Assembly: GCA_035999765.1 (NCBI GenBank)
Contig: CP108521.1
Coordinates: 558,001 to 622,000 of the forward strand
Origin: Streptomyces sp. NBC_01231
GTDB taxonomy: Bacteria; Actinomycetota; Actinomycetes; Streptomycetales; Streptomycetaceae
Direction of reading: 5' to 3'
DNA length: 64,000 bases
Shown here: positions 1-8,281 of the stretch, one piece after another
How the letters are laid out: each line of letters opens with the position of its first letter
Numbering within the stretch: the stretch's first letter is position 1
Translations under genes and position numbers: made by a program
Notes under the pieces: model-generated
What the model was told of the DNA's origin: nothing
The model's database searches: none
The model's input: only the letters and a program-made list of their open reading frames with translations

Positions 1-450
1 GCCGCGCCGCCCATCCCGCCGGCCAAGTCCTTCGTCGGGTCGGTGGCGCCGAGGAGATGATCGCCTCTTCGTTGTCCGCGGCGCTTTGCGCGGCGCCCCT
101 GCCGCGTGTTGGTGGGCTCGGCACGAGGTCGAGTCCACCCTGACCAACCATGCTCCAGTCGATTCGCCTCTCGGCGTCGGCCTCGCAATGGACGGCCTGC
201 AGGACTCGGTCCCAGGTGCCGTAGGCCAGCCATCCAGCGGCGGTGGCACTCATTGACCGTCTTCCAGCATCCGAAGCGCTCTGGAAGATCTCGCCAGGGG
301 GCGCCGGTGCGGCACGGAAGAGTATCCCGTTGGTCACGGTCCGGTGGTCCCTCCAACGACCGCCCCGACGACCAGCGTTGGGCAAATGAGATGCAAGCCG
401 CCCCCACTCGTCATTGGTCAGATCGCCCCGCCCCTTCCTCAGAACAATGA
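1..450 (-). pseudogene. IS5-family transposase remnant, N-terminal part, cut by the window edge
   Basis: The minus strand encodes pieces of an IS5-type DDE transposase. They include LTNDEWGRLASHLP near 370-420, PWRDLPERFG near 275-300, TWDRVLQAV near 200-225, and VDSTSCRAHQHAAG near 85-135. The pieces lie in different frames, with apparent shifts near 310, 230 and 135, so no functional protein can be made. The same family recurs in this window near 41.05-41.3 kb and 42.2-43.0 kb. The C-terminal half would lie left of base 1. Confidence in the family is high; the exact outer end of the element is not visible. Confidence 0.75.
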
Positions 451-501
451 TGCAAGGGCAAGGCGGTCACATGATTCGCCGGACAGGTCTCCGGGCGATC
501 A

Positions 502-1341
502 CTAGTCCGACCGCCACAACCAGCGCAAGGCATCAGGGAGCAGGACTCCACCGTGGTTGGGGCTGTGGCCGCCGTCGCCCAGGACGAGGCGGAAGTCGTA
601 TCCGGCTTCCGCGAGCGCGGCCGCGACACGCAAGTTGTTGGCGAGCCAGTTCGCTTCGGGCTCGTTCCAGCGCAGGTCACGATGGCCCGCTTGCAGGAAG
701 ACGCGCAGTGGCTTGCGGGGAACGCCGGGGATCAGCTCGGGGTACGGGTTGCCGCCTGGCATTTGCGTGAAGCTGGACAGGTACCCGATGACGCGGCGGA
801 ACTTGTCCGGGCGCAGCCACGCTGCGGTAAAGGCGCAGTTGCCGCCGCTGCTGCCACCGCAGATGCCCCAGCGGTCAGGGTCCTCGGCGATCGTGTACCG
901 CTGCGTGACCTCGGGGATGATCTCGTCCAGGAGGAAACTGACGTACCGGTCGTCGAATGCGTCGTACTCGGTGTTGCGGTTCTTCGGGTCCTCGGCGTCG
1001 GGGAAGACGCCGGGGTCGACGAACACGCCGATGGTGACCGGGATGTCGCCGCGGTGGACGAGGTTGTCCAGGACGATCGCGCCGCGGACCTCTCCTTCGG
1101 GGTCCAGATACCACCATCCGTCCTGGAACACCATCAGCGACGCCGGCTGTGCGGGGTCGTACCGAGCGGGCACGTGAACCCAGAACTTGCGGAACGTGCC
1201 CGGGTAGATCGCACTCTCGTTCCAGCCGAACTCGACTGTCCTGCCGACAGGCACGCCAGGCTGGACAGCCGAGTCGGGACCATGGGCGTAGCGAACATCC
1301 GACTGGTCACCCGGAAGCGACTGGTAGGGCACCTCGATCAT
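502..1341 (-). CDS. Fes-like esterase, alpha/beta hydrolase fold
   Basis: The product is a cytoplasmic-looking alpha/beta hydrolase of the enterochelin-esterase (Fes/COG2382) type. These enzymes cleave ester bonds, and the substrate cannot be told from sequence. The nucleophile elbow is seen as GICGGSSGG in the middle, and GDGGHSPNHGG near the C-terminus carries the likely catalytic His. I start it at the ATG of MIEVPYQ, giving about 279 residues. The frame stays open for 58 further codons, but that part has no family resemblance. It stands alone, with decayed genes on both sides. No signal peptide is evident. Confidence 0.75.
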   Translation of the reverse strand: MIEVPYQSLPGDQSDVRYAHGPDSAVQPGVPVGRTVEFGWNESAIYPGTFRKFWVHVPARYDPAQPASLMVFQDGWWYLDPEGEVRGAIVLDNLVHRGDIPVTIGVFVDPGVFPDAEDPKNRNTEYDAFDDRYVSFLLDEIIPEVTQRYTIAEDPDRWGICGGSSGGNCAFTAAWLRPDKFRRVIGYLSSFTQMPGGNPYPELIPGVPRKPLRVFLQAGHRDLRWNEPEANWLANNLRVAAALAEAGYDFRLVLGDGGHSPNHGGVLLPDALRWLWRSD

Positions 1342-1533
1342 CACGCGGGCCAACCTAGGAGCGATCACGCATCCTCTCAAAGGGTTTTGCAGCCATGTCT
1401 CACGGCTTGACTTCTCCATTGGGAAGCCGCATGGGAAGCCACATCGAGCGCCATGGTTTGCCAGTCCGCCGCTACTCATGCGGCCTGCGAATGCCGGGCG
1501 TTCAGAAAGGCTCATCAGTGATCTGGCTACCGA

Positions 1534-1800
1534 TCACTGACCGGCAGCGGCAGCGCTCTGCTGACGGCAGATGATGGCCCCGATGCCGGTCAGCGCCATA
1601 AAGATGCCCATCACCGCCGCCACGGGGGTGGTGCTGCGGGTGCCGAACAGACCGATGTGGCAGTCAGGACCAGAACGAGGAGCTGGCCACTCAGCCCGGT
1701 CACCGCACCGATGACCATCAGCGTTTCGGGACGCCGCCTGCGGACCAGTCTCCTGTACAGCAGGGCCGCGCAGACCATCAACCATTGTCAGGGCACACGG
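1534..1800 (-). pseudogene. C-terminal stub of an MFS-type transporter
   Basis: Two frames on the minus strand together read like the last membrane helices of a major facilitator. LMVCAALLYRRLVRRRRPET followed by a hydrophobic stretch is in one frame. PVAAVMGIFMALTGIGAIIC, ending QSAAAAGQ-stop, is in the next. The frame changes near 1640. The first ten or so helices are missing. This is a remnant, probably left by deletion. Confidence 0.5.
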
Positions 1801-1831
1801 CGCCCTGTTCGCCGACTGCTCGGCCTCGGGC

Positions 1832-2455
1832 TCAGCCGGTGAATTCGTTGACGCCGAGGGCGAAGTCCCAGTGGCCAACCCCGTTGCCGGCGAGGCTCAC
1901 CGTGACAAGGCCCATTCCTTCCAGCCAGTGCGCCATTTTCAGGCCGCCGACGTCCAGCGGGCGCAGCCCGAGGCTCTCGATGAATGCCGCCACGCCCGCC
2001 TTGGCCTGCGCATTGTCGCCAGCGATGAAGACGTTGGGCCGGCCCTTCTCCAGGACATTACGGAAAATGGTGTTGAACGCCTTCACCACGCTGGCGCCGG
2101 CCGGGGCCACCTTGGCGACTTCCTGCGCGATCGAGGTCTCCTCGCTGTGGGCCAGTCCGTCGAACGTGGCGTTGAAGGGGTTGCTGATGTCGACGATGAC
2201 CTTGCCCGCGAGGGCGTCTCCGTACTCGGCGACGACCGGAACGACACCGTCGTACAACAGGGCCGTGATGACGATGTCCCCGGCAGGGACGGCGCCCCAC
2301 TTGCCCGTAGTCGCGCCGCCGCCCAGAGCCTTGGCCAGGTCATCGGCCTTGGACTGATCGCGTCCCATGACCTCGACGGTGTTGCCGCCCGCCACCGCGA
2401 GCGTGCCGATGGTACGGGCCATGTTCCCCGTACCGATGAGGGTGATGCTGCTCAT
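1832..2455 (-). CDS. NADPH-dependent F420 reductase-like NAD(P)-binding protein
   Basis: This 207-residue protein has an N-terminal Rossmann dinucleotide-binding motif (LIGTGNMART, residues 6-15) and the length and layout of the F420:NADP oxidoreductase (NpdG/PF03807) family. Members move hydride between NADPH and coenzyme F420 or act as related reductases. DISNPF and the FNTIF region match conserved cofactor-contact segments. It lies downstream of, and in the same direction as, the SDR gene, 246 bp away, so a shared redox role is possible but unproven. It could also be a generic NADP oxidoreductase rather than a true F420 enzyme. Confidence 0.8.
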   Translation of the reverse strand: MSSITLIGTGNMARTIGTLAVAGGNTVEVMGRDQSKADDLAKALGGGATTGKWGAVPAGDIVITALLYDGVVPVVAEYGDALAGKVIVDISNPFNATFDGLAHSEETSIAQEVAKVAPAGASVVKAFNTIFRNVLEKGRPNVFIAGDNAQAKAGVAAFIESLGLRPLDVGGLKMAHWLEGMGLVTVSLAGNGVGHWDFALGVNEFTG

Positions 2456-2601
2456 GAGGTGTGTTCTCTTCCTGTTCTCGAGGTGTCGCTCTGTCTCGTT
2501 CGTGCCGGGGCAGGCGCAGGGCGTCGGCCGCGACGTTTCTGGGCCAACTGCCGTGCCTTTCCCGGCACCTCCGGCTCGTCAGCACGCGAATTCGGCGCCC
2601 G

Positions 2602-2623
2602 CGCAACACTTCGGCGTGTTGCG
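2602..2623. terminator. Inverted repeat, possible terminator behind the SDR gene
   Basis: A perfect 8-bp stem CGCAACAC/GTGTTGCG closes a 6-nt loop (TTCGGC). It lies about 80 bp after the stop codon of the minus-strand SDR gene and before the oxidoreductase gene. There is no clear T-run. It may terminate or attenuate between the two genes. Confidence 0.4.
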
Positions 2624-2701
2624 GATGTCCGCGTTCGAGATCAGTTCGTTGTGGCGACTGGGTTGTTGTGGGGTGCGCCCCCGGCATTCCTGGTGCGTGG
2701 T

Positions 2702-3436
2702 TCAGATGGCGGTGGTGCCGCCGTCGGTGACCAGTTCCAGGCCGTTGACGTAGCTGGAGTCGTCGGAGGCGAGGAACAGGGCGACGGTGGCGATTTCCTC
2801 GGGGCGGCCCATCTTTCCGCGGGGGATCAGGGACTCGAATTGGGCCCTGGTTGCCTCGTCGAACAGCTCTTCCTGTTTGGCGGTGGCGACCTGGCCGGGG
2901 GTCAGGACGTTGACCCGGATCTTGCGGTCGCGCAGTTCGTTGAGCCAGACGCGGGCCCAGGCCTGCTGGACGGCCTTGCTTCCCGCGTAGAGGCTCCAGC
3001 CGGGGAAGGCGCCGAGGGAGGCGTTGGATCCGGTCATGAGGATCGAGCCGTTGTCGTTGATCAGCGGCAGTGCCTTCTGCACGGTGAACAGGGTGCCGCG
3101 CGCGTTGAGCGAGAAGGCGCGGTGGAACTGTTCCTCGGTGATCTCGCCGAGGACGGCGGATTCGCCCATCCCGGCGCTGGCCCACAGCACGTCGATCGAG
3201 CCCTTTTCCCGCTTGACGGTGTCGTACAAGCGGTCCAGGTCGTCCAGTTCGGCCGCGTCACCCTGGACGGCGGTGACGTTGCGGCCGATCAGCTTGACGG
3301 CGTCGTCCAGTGCTTCCTGCCGCCGGGCCTGGATGAAGACGTGCGCTCCTTCCTCGACGAACAGTTTGGCTCCGGCCAGTGCCATGCCGGTGGATCCGCC
3401 GGTGATCACCGCTACCTTGCCATCGAGCTTTCCCAC
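2702..3436 (-). CDS. Short-chain dehydrogenase/reductase (SDR)
   Basis: This is a classical SDR of about 244 residues. It has an N-terminal TGGSTGMA cofactor motif (a variant of TGxxxGIG), a central LWASAG in place of NNAG, an active-site Ser in MTGSNAS, and YxxxK in WSLYAGSKA. It should catalyse an NAD(P)-dependent alcohol/carbonyl interconversion. The GTG start was chosen because TGGAG lies about 6 nt upstream; the frame stays open for 37 further codons without family support. It is divergent from the LysR remnant, with a perfect palindrome between them that may be the operator. The substrate is unknown. Confidence 0.85.
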   Translation of the reverse strand: MGKLDGKVAVITGGSTGMALAGAKLFVEEGAHVFIQARRQEALDDAVKLIGRNVTAVQGDAAELDDLDRLYDTVKREKGSIDVLWASAGMGESAVLGEITEEQFHRAFSLNARGTLFTVQKALPLINDNGSILMTGSNASLGAFPGWSLYAGSKAVQQAWARVWLNELRDRKIRVNVLTPGQVATAKQEELFDEATRAQFESLIPRGKMGRPEEIATVALFLASDDSSYVNGLELVTDGGTTAI

Positions 3437-3545
3437 GATCACTCCATTGAATTGATGGGTATCCGAAATAGTGTGCTCATTCTGGGCCTGGGCCCTGCTA
3501 TCAAGTTCCGATGTCGAATTCTTGTGCCGAATTCGCTTCGGCCTC

Positions 3546-3559
3546 AATAGGTACCTATT
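3546..3559. promoter_or_regulatory. 14-bp perfect palindrome between SDR and LysR genes
   Basis: AATAGGTACCTATT is a perfect palindrome about 110 bp upstream of the SDR start and 85 bp upstream of the LysR-like gene. The placement and symmetry fit an operator in a divergent promoter region. The GGTACC core resembles HxlR-family sites, but no HxlR gene is visible nearby. Confidence 0.5.
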
Positions 3560-3643
3560 CAGGTTGCCATTGGCCTGAGCGGGTGTCCAAGACCTCTTTT
3601 AGCCGTGGTGATACCCTGAAGGCATCACCGGACGGGAGGCGCC

Positions 3644-3943
3644 ATGGATCTGGACCTGCGCAAACTGCGTTACTTCGCCGCCGTGGCCGACCAGTTGCAC
3701 TTCGGCCGCGCCGCCGATGAGCTGCATATCGCGCAGCCGGTGCTCAGCCGGCAGATCCGCGCGCTGGAGCAGGATCTCGGCGCCTCGCTGTTCACCAGGG
3801 ATCGCCACGGCGTAGCGCTGACCGACGCGGGCCGGCAACTGCTGGCCGACGCCGGTCCGCTGCTCGCCTCCGCTCCAGCGAATAGCGAGCCGAACTCCCG
3901 CATGAACGACGTCACTTCGCGTGGGCGTGCCAGTTCGCGGTGA
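3644..3943 (+). pseudogene. Truncated LysR-family regulator
   Basis: Residues 1 to about 75 form a good LysR winged helix-turn-helix (RKLRYFAAVADQLHFGRAA, then AQPVLSRQIRALEQDLGASL and GVALTDAGRQLLADAG). The frame then runs into unrelated sequence and stops at 99 residues. The whole effector-binding domain of about 200 residues is missing, and the following DNA encodes a ligase scrap instead. It could still bind DNA but cannot sense a ligand, and is best treated as a deletion remnant. It is divergent from the SDR gene, the usual arrangement for LysR regulators and their targets. Confidence 0.8.
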
Positions 3944-4016
3944 GTGAAGTGCACCCGCCATCCCGTGATCGACCTGGCGGCGGACTCCATCCCGCGGACA
4001 GTTCAACAACACATAA

Positions 4017-4200
4017 CCGCAGTGGGACGGGTTCCGTGCCCTGGTCTCCACCGCCGCGGGACGGGTGACGCTGCGCTCGAAGCGCGGCACTGAGTTGACC
4101 CCGGCCTTTCCGGAGATTCGGACTGGAGCCACGCACCTGCCGGACGCCACCGCCCTGGACGGCAAGCTGGTCGGCTGGCCGTACCGGCGGCGCAGGGCCC
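4017..4200 (+). pseudogene. Fragment of an ATP-dependent DNA ligase
   Basis: Reading PQWDGFRALVSTAAGRVTLR followed by ELTPAFPEI and ATALDGKLVGW, the fragment matches the nucleotidyltransferase core of actinobacterial LigD/LigC-type ligases. There motif I is normally EPKWDGFR and a later motif DGELV. The adenylated Lys is Gln here, and a stop codon sits immediately upstream. Both ends are missing. A Ku gene lies about 32 kb away, so this may be debris from a second end-joining locus. Confidence 0.6.
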
Positions 4201-4340
4201 CGCTGGAGTCCGTGTTCGCCGCACGTCAACTGTCGGCGCCATGGGCGCTGCTGGCATTTTGCCCGCCCCGGCCTCTCCCCCCTTCGATGTCCCCCACCCG
4301 ACGCGCCGCCTCTGAGCTTGTTCTTCAACCTCTGGGCCGG

Positions 4341-5156
4341 TCAGTCCAGCAGGGTGGTCGTGAACATCTCTTGGTGGGCCACAAGCCACTCCTGTATGCG
4401 GTCCCACCGTTGCCAACCACCACGTTCGGATAGCACCTGTGTGTAGACAGGGTCGCCATCGGCCACGCGGTCGGCGACGAAGGCCCGGCAGGATGCGGTG
4501 GCCCGTTCGATGACCCCGGGCAGTTCAGCGCGCTCCTGCGAGGAGAGGCCGTAGCTGTCGGCGAGGATGCGCAGTCGCGTCGAGGCATCCAGCCCGGCGG
4601 GGTAGAAGGCTGCCGCAGACGCGGGGTCGAGCATAGGCACCCAGTAGCGGGCGGCCATGGCGACGTCCCACAATGGCCGCCCTGGCGCCGCCAGGTCGAA
4701 ATCGATCAGGGCCGTGGCACGGCCGTCGCGGAAGACGACATTCTCCGGGCACACGTCGTTGTGGCACAGCATCCTGCCTCCCTCCGGGTCGGCCAGAGCC
4801 TGGGGCCACGCTGCGCGGGTGTCCACTGCGATGGCGTCACTGGCCTCGTGCAGGTGCCGCAGCAGACTTCCCACGGAACTCAGCGCGGTCTCCGTCATCA
4901 CCCAGCGGGGAAACGGCGGCAGGGCAACATCGCCGGGGATGTAGGTCAGCTGCTCGCGGCCGTCCGTGGTGAGCTGGACCGGGGTCGGAGCCGCGTCGAA
5001 GCCGTGCTCCTTGAGGGCGAGGAGGTGGGTGTGGAGGGCGCGCGCGGTAGGCGGCGCGGGGCGTTCCACCAGGGAACCGCGACGGAAGACCGAGCCCGTG
5101 TTCATCATGCCGCCGACCAGTGCTTCGCCCTGTGTCGCCCCGCCCTCAGCTGCCAT
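4341..5156 (-). CDS. Aminoglycoside phosphotransferase (APH) family kinase
   Basis: The 271-residue product has the C-terminal signature of APH/choline-kinase-like enzymes. LCHNDVCPENVVF is the catalytic loop (HxDxxxxN) and ALIDFDLAAPGRPLWDVA the metal-binding DFD. Such enzymes phosphorylate small hydroxylated molecules, sometimes antibiotics; the substrate is not predictable here. I begin at MAAEGGAT because the open frame upstream (to 5705) has no kinase resemblance. No partner gene is adjacent. Actual resistance activity is unproven. Confidence 0.8.
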   Translation of the reverse strand: MAAEGGATQGEALVGGMMNTGSVFRRGSLVERPAPPTARALHTHLLALKEHGFDAAPTPVQLTTDGREQLTYIPGDVALPPFPRWVMTETALSSVGSLLRHLHEASDAIAVDTRAAWPQALADPEGGRMLCHNDVCPENVVFRDGRATALIDFDLAAPGRPLWDVAMAARYWVPMLDPASAAAFYPAGLDASTRLRILADSYGLSSQERAELPGVIERATASCRAFVADRVADGDPVYTQVLSERGGWQRWDRIQEWLVAHQEMFTTTLLD

Positions 5157-5501
5157 GCCGATCACGCTACCGGCAGGTCGGCGGTGGTTGGGCCGACTCC
5201 GAAATGCGCTTCGAACTTCGCGGCTCAGCTGGGCAACCATCACGGTCGAAGCCGACGAGACCGAGAGCGCGGACCATCTGGTCACGTGCGACATCAACGC
5301 GACCAAGCCCCGTACAGCGGCACCACTATCACCGGCCTCGGATTTGGACAGCGCCCTGCTGAACGTCAGGTGCGTCTGAAGTACGGGCCTCACAACCACG
5401 GGTGCGCACTCCGGGAAGGGGTATGCAGCGATTGCCGGTGTCCCCCCGCAGGGCCCGCTGCATGTTGAAGGGATCGAGATGGCGCACAGGAGGCAGCGCA
5501 T
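5157..5501. other. Intergenic stretch without a recognisable gene
   Basis: About 345 bp separate the APH-type kinase from the small ORF at 5502. All frames were read; none resembles a protein family and no IS end or strong hairpin was seen. The upstream promoter of the kinase gene probably lies here. Confidence 0.5.
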
Positions 5502-5675
5502 GTGCAAGCCCTCAAACTCATGAGCTACCGCTTCGGGACCCACTCCGGTCCTTCTGGTTCGGCGGACTACTGGGCGTACCTCACCACAACGATCGGCCTG
5601 CTCTTGGAGCAGGTCGCCATGGCAACGGGTGAGGAAACACCCATCTGCGAGGCCTTCCTCAGCGCTGGTCAGTGA
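5502..5675 (+). CDS. Small hypothetical protein, 57 residues
   Basis: A GTG-initiated frame (VQALKLMSYRFGTHSGPSG...) is preceded by a perfect AGGAGG Shine-Dalgarno with about 9 nt spacing at 5487-5492, which is the main support for it being real. The C-terminal half (TTTIGLLLEQVAMATGEET) could form an amphipathic helix. I do not recognise a family. An internal ATG at 5520 is an alternative start. It could be a remnant of a longer gene. Confidence 0.4.
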   Translation: MQALKLMSYRFGTHSGPSGSADYWAYLTTTIGLLLEQVAMATGEETPICEAFLSAGQ

Positions 5676-5787
5676 GGCTTTGGCCGGCCGGGCCTCGAAG
5701 AGCACGAACCGGACGGTGTCGGCGTGCCGTTGGGCGGGCGGGTGATCTGCCCGGCGAATGTCTGGAGAGCCGAGCGGCTCGGCTCCG

Positions 5788-7083
5788 TCAGAATCGACTC
5801 ATTTTCTCTCGGTAGGCGTTGCCGCCGGATGCGTTCAGGCAGTGCCCGGCTGCCGCGATGAGTGTGAGGGCCGCCGCACTCGCTCCGCCGACGGGCGGAC
5901 TGACATTGGTGGTGAAGGCCATGCCGACGGAGAACCGCGGATCGGCCAGCGCGAGAGAGCCGGCATGCCCGTCATGTCCGTACGAGGCTGGTCCTAGCAG
6001 GGGAAGCCGAGCAGTAGGCCTTTGGACTCCGGACCCGAAGTGGGATGGCTCGCCGAGGACCTCGTCGATCCCGATCGAGCGGGTGCGGGCGAGGTCGGCG
6101 CTGCTCTCGGTGTCCAGCAGGCGCACATCGTCAACCGGTCCGACGGTCGCGGCATACAGCCGGGCCAGGTCTCGGGCACCGGCGACCACGTTGGTCGCGG
6201 GCCAGGGCGCTGCGAGCACATCCGGCTGGTTGAAGACCGAGGGGTCATCGAGCAGTCCGAGGCCGACGGCGTCGAAGAGCAGCCCTGGGCGGGCCGACTG
6301 TAGGGGGGTGCGCATCGGGGGGCGTGTCCGCAGCGGCAGCACGTCGTGGTTGTCCGACGGCGGAACCCCGAGAGCGAGGTCGAGGCCGAGCGGTTGCCGG
6401 ATATGCGCGTGGATGTACTCGGCGACGCTGGTGCCCAGTGCCCGTTGGAAGACGCCGTCGAGCAGGGCTCCGTAGGTGATGGCGTGGTAGCCGTGCTTGG
6501 TCCCTGGCTCCCAGTAGGGTTCCTGCCGCTCCAGGGCGGCCTCGAGTCTTCCGGCCACGTGATCTTCCACGGTGAGCTCCTGGTCGACCAGGGGCAGCCC
6601 GGCCTGGTGGGTGAGCACGTGGCGGGTGGTGATGCGGCGGGTCGCTGTGCGCCGCATGGCAGGCCAGACATCACCGATCGGGGCATCGAGGTCGAGCCGT
6701 CCATCAGCGTGAGCGTGCTGGGCGGCGATCGCCGAGACACCTTTGGAAACGGAGAACAACAGGTATCGGGCGCCGCGAGGGCCTCCGTATGACAGGTCTA
6801 CGACAGGATGGCCGTCCAGGCAGATCGCGAGGGCTGCGGCACCGCCTCCCTGTTCCGCGACGACTCGCGCGAACACATCGGCGAGGGCTTCGAACGGGGC
6901 CCGGGCCCAGCCTTCCACCCGCACGACATCGGCTCCGGTCCGGCCCTCCCCTCTCCCGTGCCGCTGGTGCGTCGGTTCTGGAGTGACCGAGGTGACCGAG
7001 TCGCCTGCGGCGGCGGAACCCGCAGGGCCGCGGGCCGGCGGTGCGGTCACCGCCGGCACCGCCCGCCGATCCGAGCTCATCAA
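5788..7083 (-). CDS. Serine hydrolase, class C beta-lactamase/esterase family
   Basis: The product is a beta-lactamase-superfamily serine hydrolase (EstB/LpqK-like, PF00144). SVSKGV supplies the SxxK nucleophile and base, the downstream YHAITYGALLDGV the Tyr segment, and GHDGHAG the C-terminal box. Most such proteins are esterases or peptidases rather than antibiotic-inactivating enzymes. Its ATG overlaps the TGA of the sugar-binding lipoprotein gene, so the two are translationally coupled and probably share the LacI-controlled promoter. The first 55 or so residues are low-complexity, and no convincing signal peptide is seen. Confidence 0.8.
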   Translation of the reverse strand: MMSSDRRAVPAVTAPPARGPAGSAAAGDSVTSVTPEPTHQRHGRGEGRTGADVVRVEGWARAPFEALADVFARVVAEQGGGAAALAICLDGHPVVDLSYGGPRGARYLLFSVSKGVSAIAAQHAHADGRLDLDAPIGDVWPAMRRTATRRITTRHVLTHQAGLPLVDQELTVEDHVAGRLEAALERQEPYWEPGTKHGYHAITYGALLDGVFQRALGTSVAEYIHAHIRQPLGLDLALGVPPSDNHDVLPLRTRPPMRTPLQSARPGLLFDAVGLGLLDDPSVFNQPDVLAAPWPATNVVAGARDLARLYAATVGPVDDVRLLDTESSADLARTRSIGIDEVLGEPSHFGSGVQRPTARLPLLGPASYGHDGHAGSLALADPRFSVGMAFTTNVSPPVGGASAAALTLIAAAGHCLNASGGNAYREKMSRF

Positions 7084-8087
7084 CGAGTGCCCTTCGCGGC
7101 GAACTCGGCGATCTGGTCGACGTTGGACTTGTCGACGAAGGCCGGGCCGGTCAGGATCGCCTGCTCACCGCCGCCCATGTAGTTGCCGTTGGTCTTGTAC
7201 AGCCACAGCGAATCGATCGCCAGGTAGCCCTGGAGGTAGGGCTGCTGGTCGACCGCGAACTGGATCGTGCCCTTGCCGATGGCGCCGGTGAGGTCCTTGT
7301 TCAGATCGAAGGTGGCGATCTTGGCCTTGCTGCCCGCCTCGGACACGGACTGCACGGCGGTCAGCGCGTACGAGGCGCCGAGGCTGACGATGTAGTCGAT
7401 GGAGCGGTCCTGCTGAAGCTTGGCGGTGATCGTCGCCTTCACGGCAGGCATGTCGGTGCCGTTGACGTAGAGGTTCTCCGTCTTGCCCTGAAAGGTCTTC
7501 TTCACGCCGTCGCAGCGTTGGGTGAGGCCGATGTTGCCCTGCTCGGTGATGACGCAGACGGCCTTCTTGGCGCCGACCTCGTTCAGCTTCTTGCCGAAGG
7601 CCTCGCCGGCCACGGTCTCGTCCTGACCGAAGAACTCCATCAGGCCGAGCTTCTTCCACTCGCTCACACCGGAGTTGAGGCCGACGACGGGGATACCCGC
7701 TGCCGTGGCCTTGTGTACGACGTCCTTCATGGCCTCGGGCTTGGCCAGGGTGACCGCGATGCCGTCGACCTTCTGGTCGACGGCGTTCTGGACCAGGTTG
7801 GCCTGGTTGCCCGCGCTCGGATCGTTGGAGTAGACGAGCCGGATGTTGTCCTTCGCGGCGGCCGCCTCGGCGCCCTTGCGGACGATGTCCCAGAAAGTGT
7901 CGCCCGGCCCTTGGTGGGTGATCATCGCGATGGTCAGACGGGGCGTGGTGGCCTTGCCCGCGGGCACGCCGTCGGCGCTTTGCTCGGCCTGCTTCCCGCC
8001 TGAGCCGCTGGAGCAGCCTGCGAGGGTCAGTGCCGTGGCCACGGCCACGAGGGAGGCAAATCTGCGCGCATGAGAAGAGCGGTGCAT
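7080..8087 (-). CDS. Sugar ABC transporter substrate-binding lipoprotein
   Basis: This is a periplasmic-binding-protein-type-1 (RbsB/inositol-type) solute receptor of 335 residues. Its signal peptide ends in the lipobox TLAGC, so it is membrane-anchored outside the cell. The mature part starts with a low-complexity linker and then LTIAMITHQGPGDTFW, typical of monosaccharide-binding proteins. It is the first gene of a two-gene unit with the serine hydrolase and is divergent from the LacI regulator. The ABC permease and ATPase genes normally beside it are absent, so it must borrow components encoded elsewhere or be an orphan. Two LacI-type operators sit about 125-165 bp upstream. Confidence 0.85.
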   Translation of the reverse strand: MHRSSHARRFASLVAVATALTLAGCSSGSGGKQAEQSADGVPAGKATTPRLTIAMITHQGPGDTFWDIVRKGAEAAAAKDNIRLVYSNDPSAGNQANLVQNAVDQKVDGIAVTLAKPEAMKDVVHKATAAGIPVVGLNSGVSEWKKLGLMEFFGQDETVAGEAFGKKLNEVGAKKAVCVITEQGNIGLTQRCDGVKKTFQGKTENLYVNGTDMPAVKATITAKLQQDRSIDYIVSLGASYALTAVQSVSEAGSKAKIATFDLNKDLTGAIGKGTIQFAVDQQPYLQGYLAIDSLWLYKTNGNYMGGGEQAILTGPAFVDKSNVDQIAEFAAKGTR

Positions 8088-8213
8088 TTGTCCTGAACCT
8101 TACTGTGCGACAGGGAAAGGAAGAGAAGAGAAGGAACCGTACGAGCCCAGAACCTGAGGTCCTGGAGATCGCGTGGCTCGAGAGGCGTCGCGGCGCCAAA
8201 CGACGACCTTCAC

Positions 8214-8227
8214 TTGGAGCGCTCCAA
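8214..8227. promoter_or_regulatory. LacI-type operator, copy 1
   Basis: TTGGAGCGCTCCAA is a perfect 14-bp palindrome of the type bound by LacI-family repressors (central CpG). It lies in the divergent region between the sugar-binding lipoprotein and the LacI gene. An identical copy follows 25 bp further on. Confidence 0.75.
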
Positions 8228-8238
8228 TGACCTAAACT

Positions 8239-8252
8239 TTGGAGCGCTCCAA
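8239..8252. promoter_or_regulatory. LacI-type operator, copy 2
   Basis: This is a second identical TTGGAGCGCTCCAA, 30 bp before the LacI start codon. The centre-to-centre distance to copy 1 is 25 bp. The pair could let one repressor control its own gene and the divergent transport/hydrolase pair. Confidence 0.75.
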
Positions 8253-8281
8253 CGAGTACGTCAATAGGTCCAGGAGGTTGC

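Noticed and set aside
1871..3550. A 559-codon plus-strand frame opposite the oxidoreductase and SDR genes
   Set aside because: It is antisense to two well-supported genes, has no domain resemblance, and results from high GC content suppressing stops.
5157..5705. N-terminal extension of the APH-type kinase by 183 codons
   Set aside because: The extension has no kinase or signal character, and the shorter start gives the usual family length.
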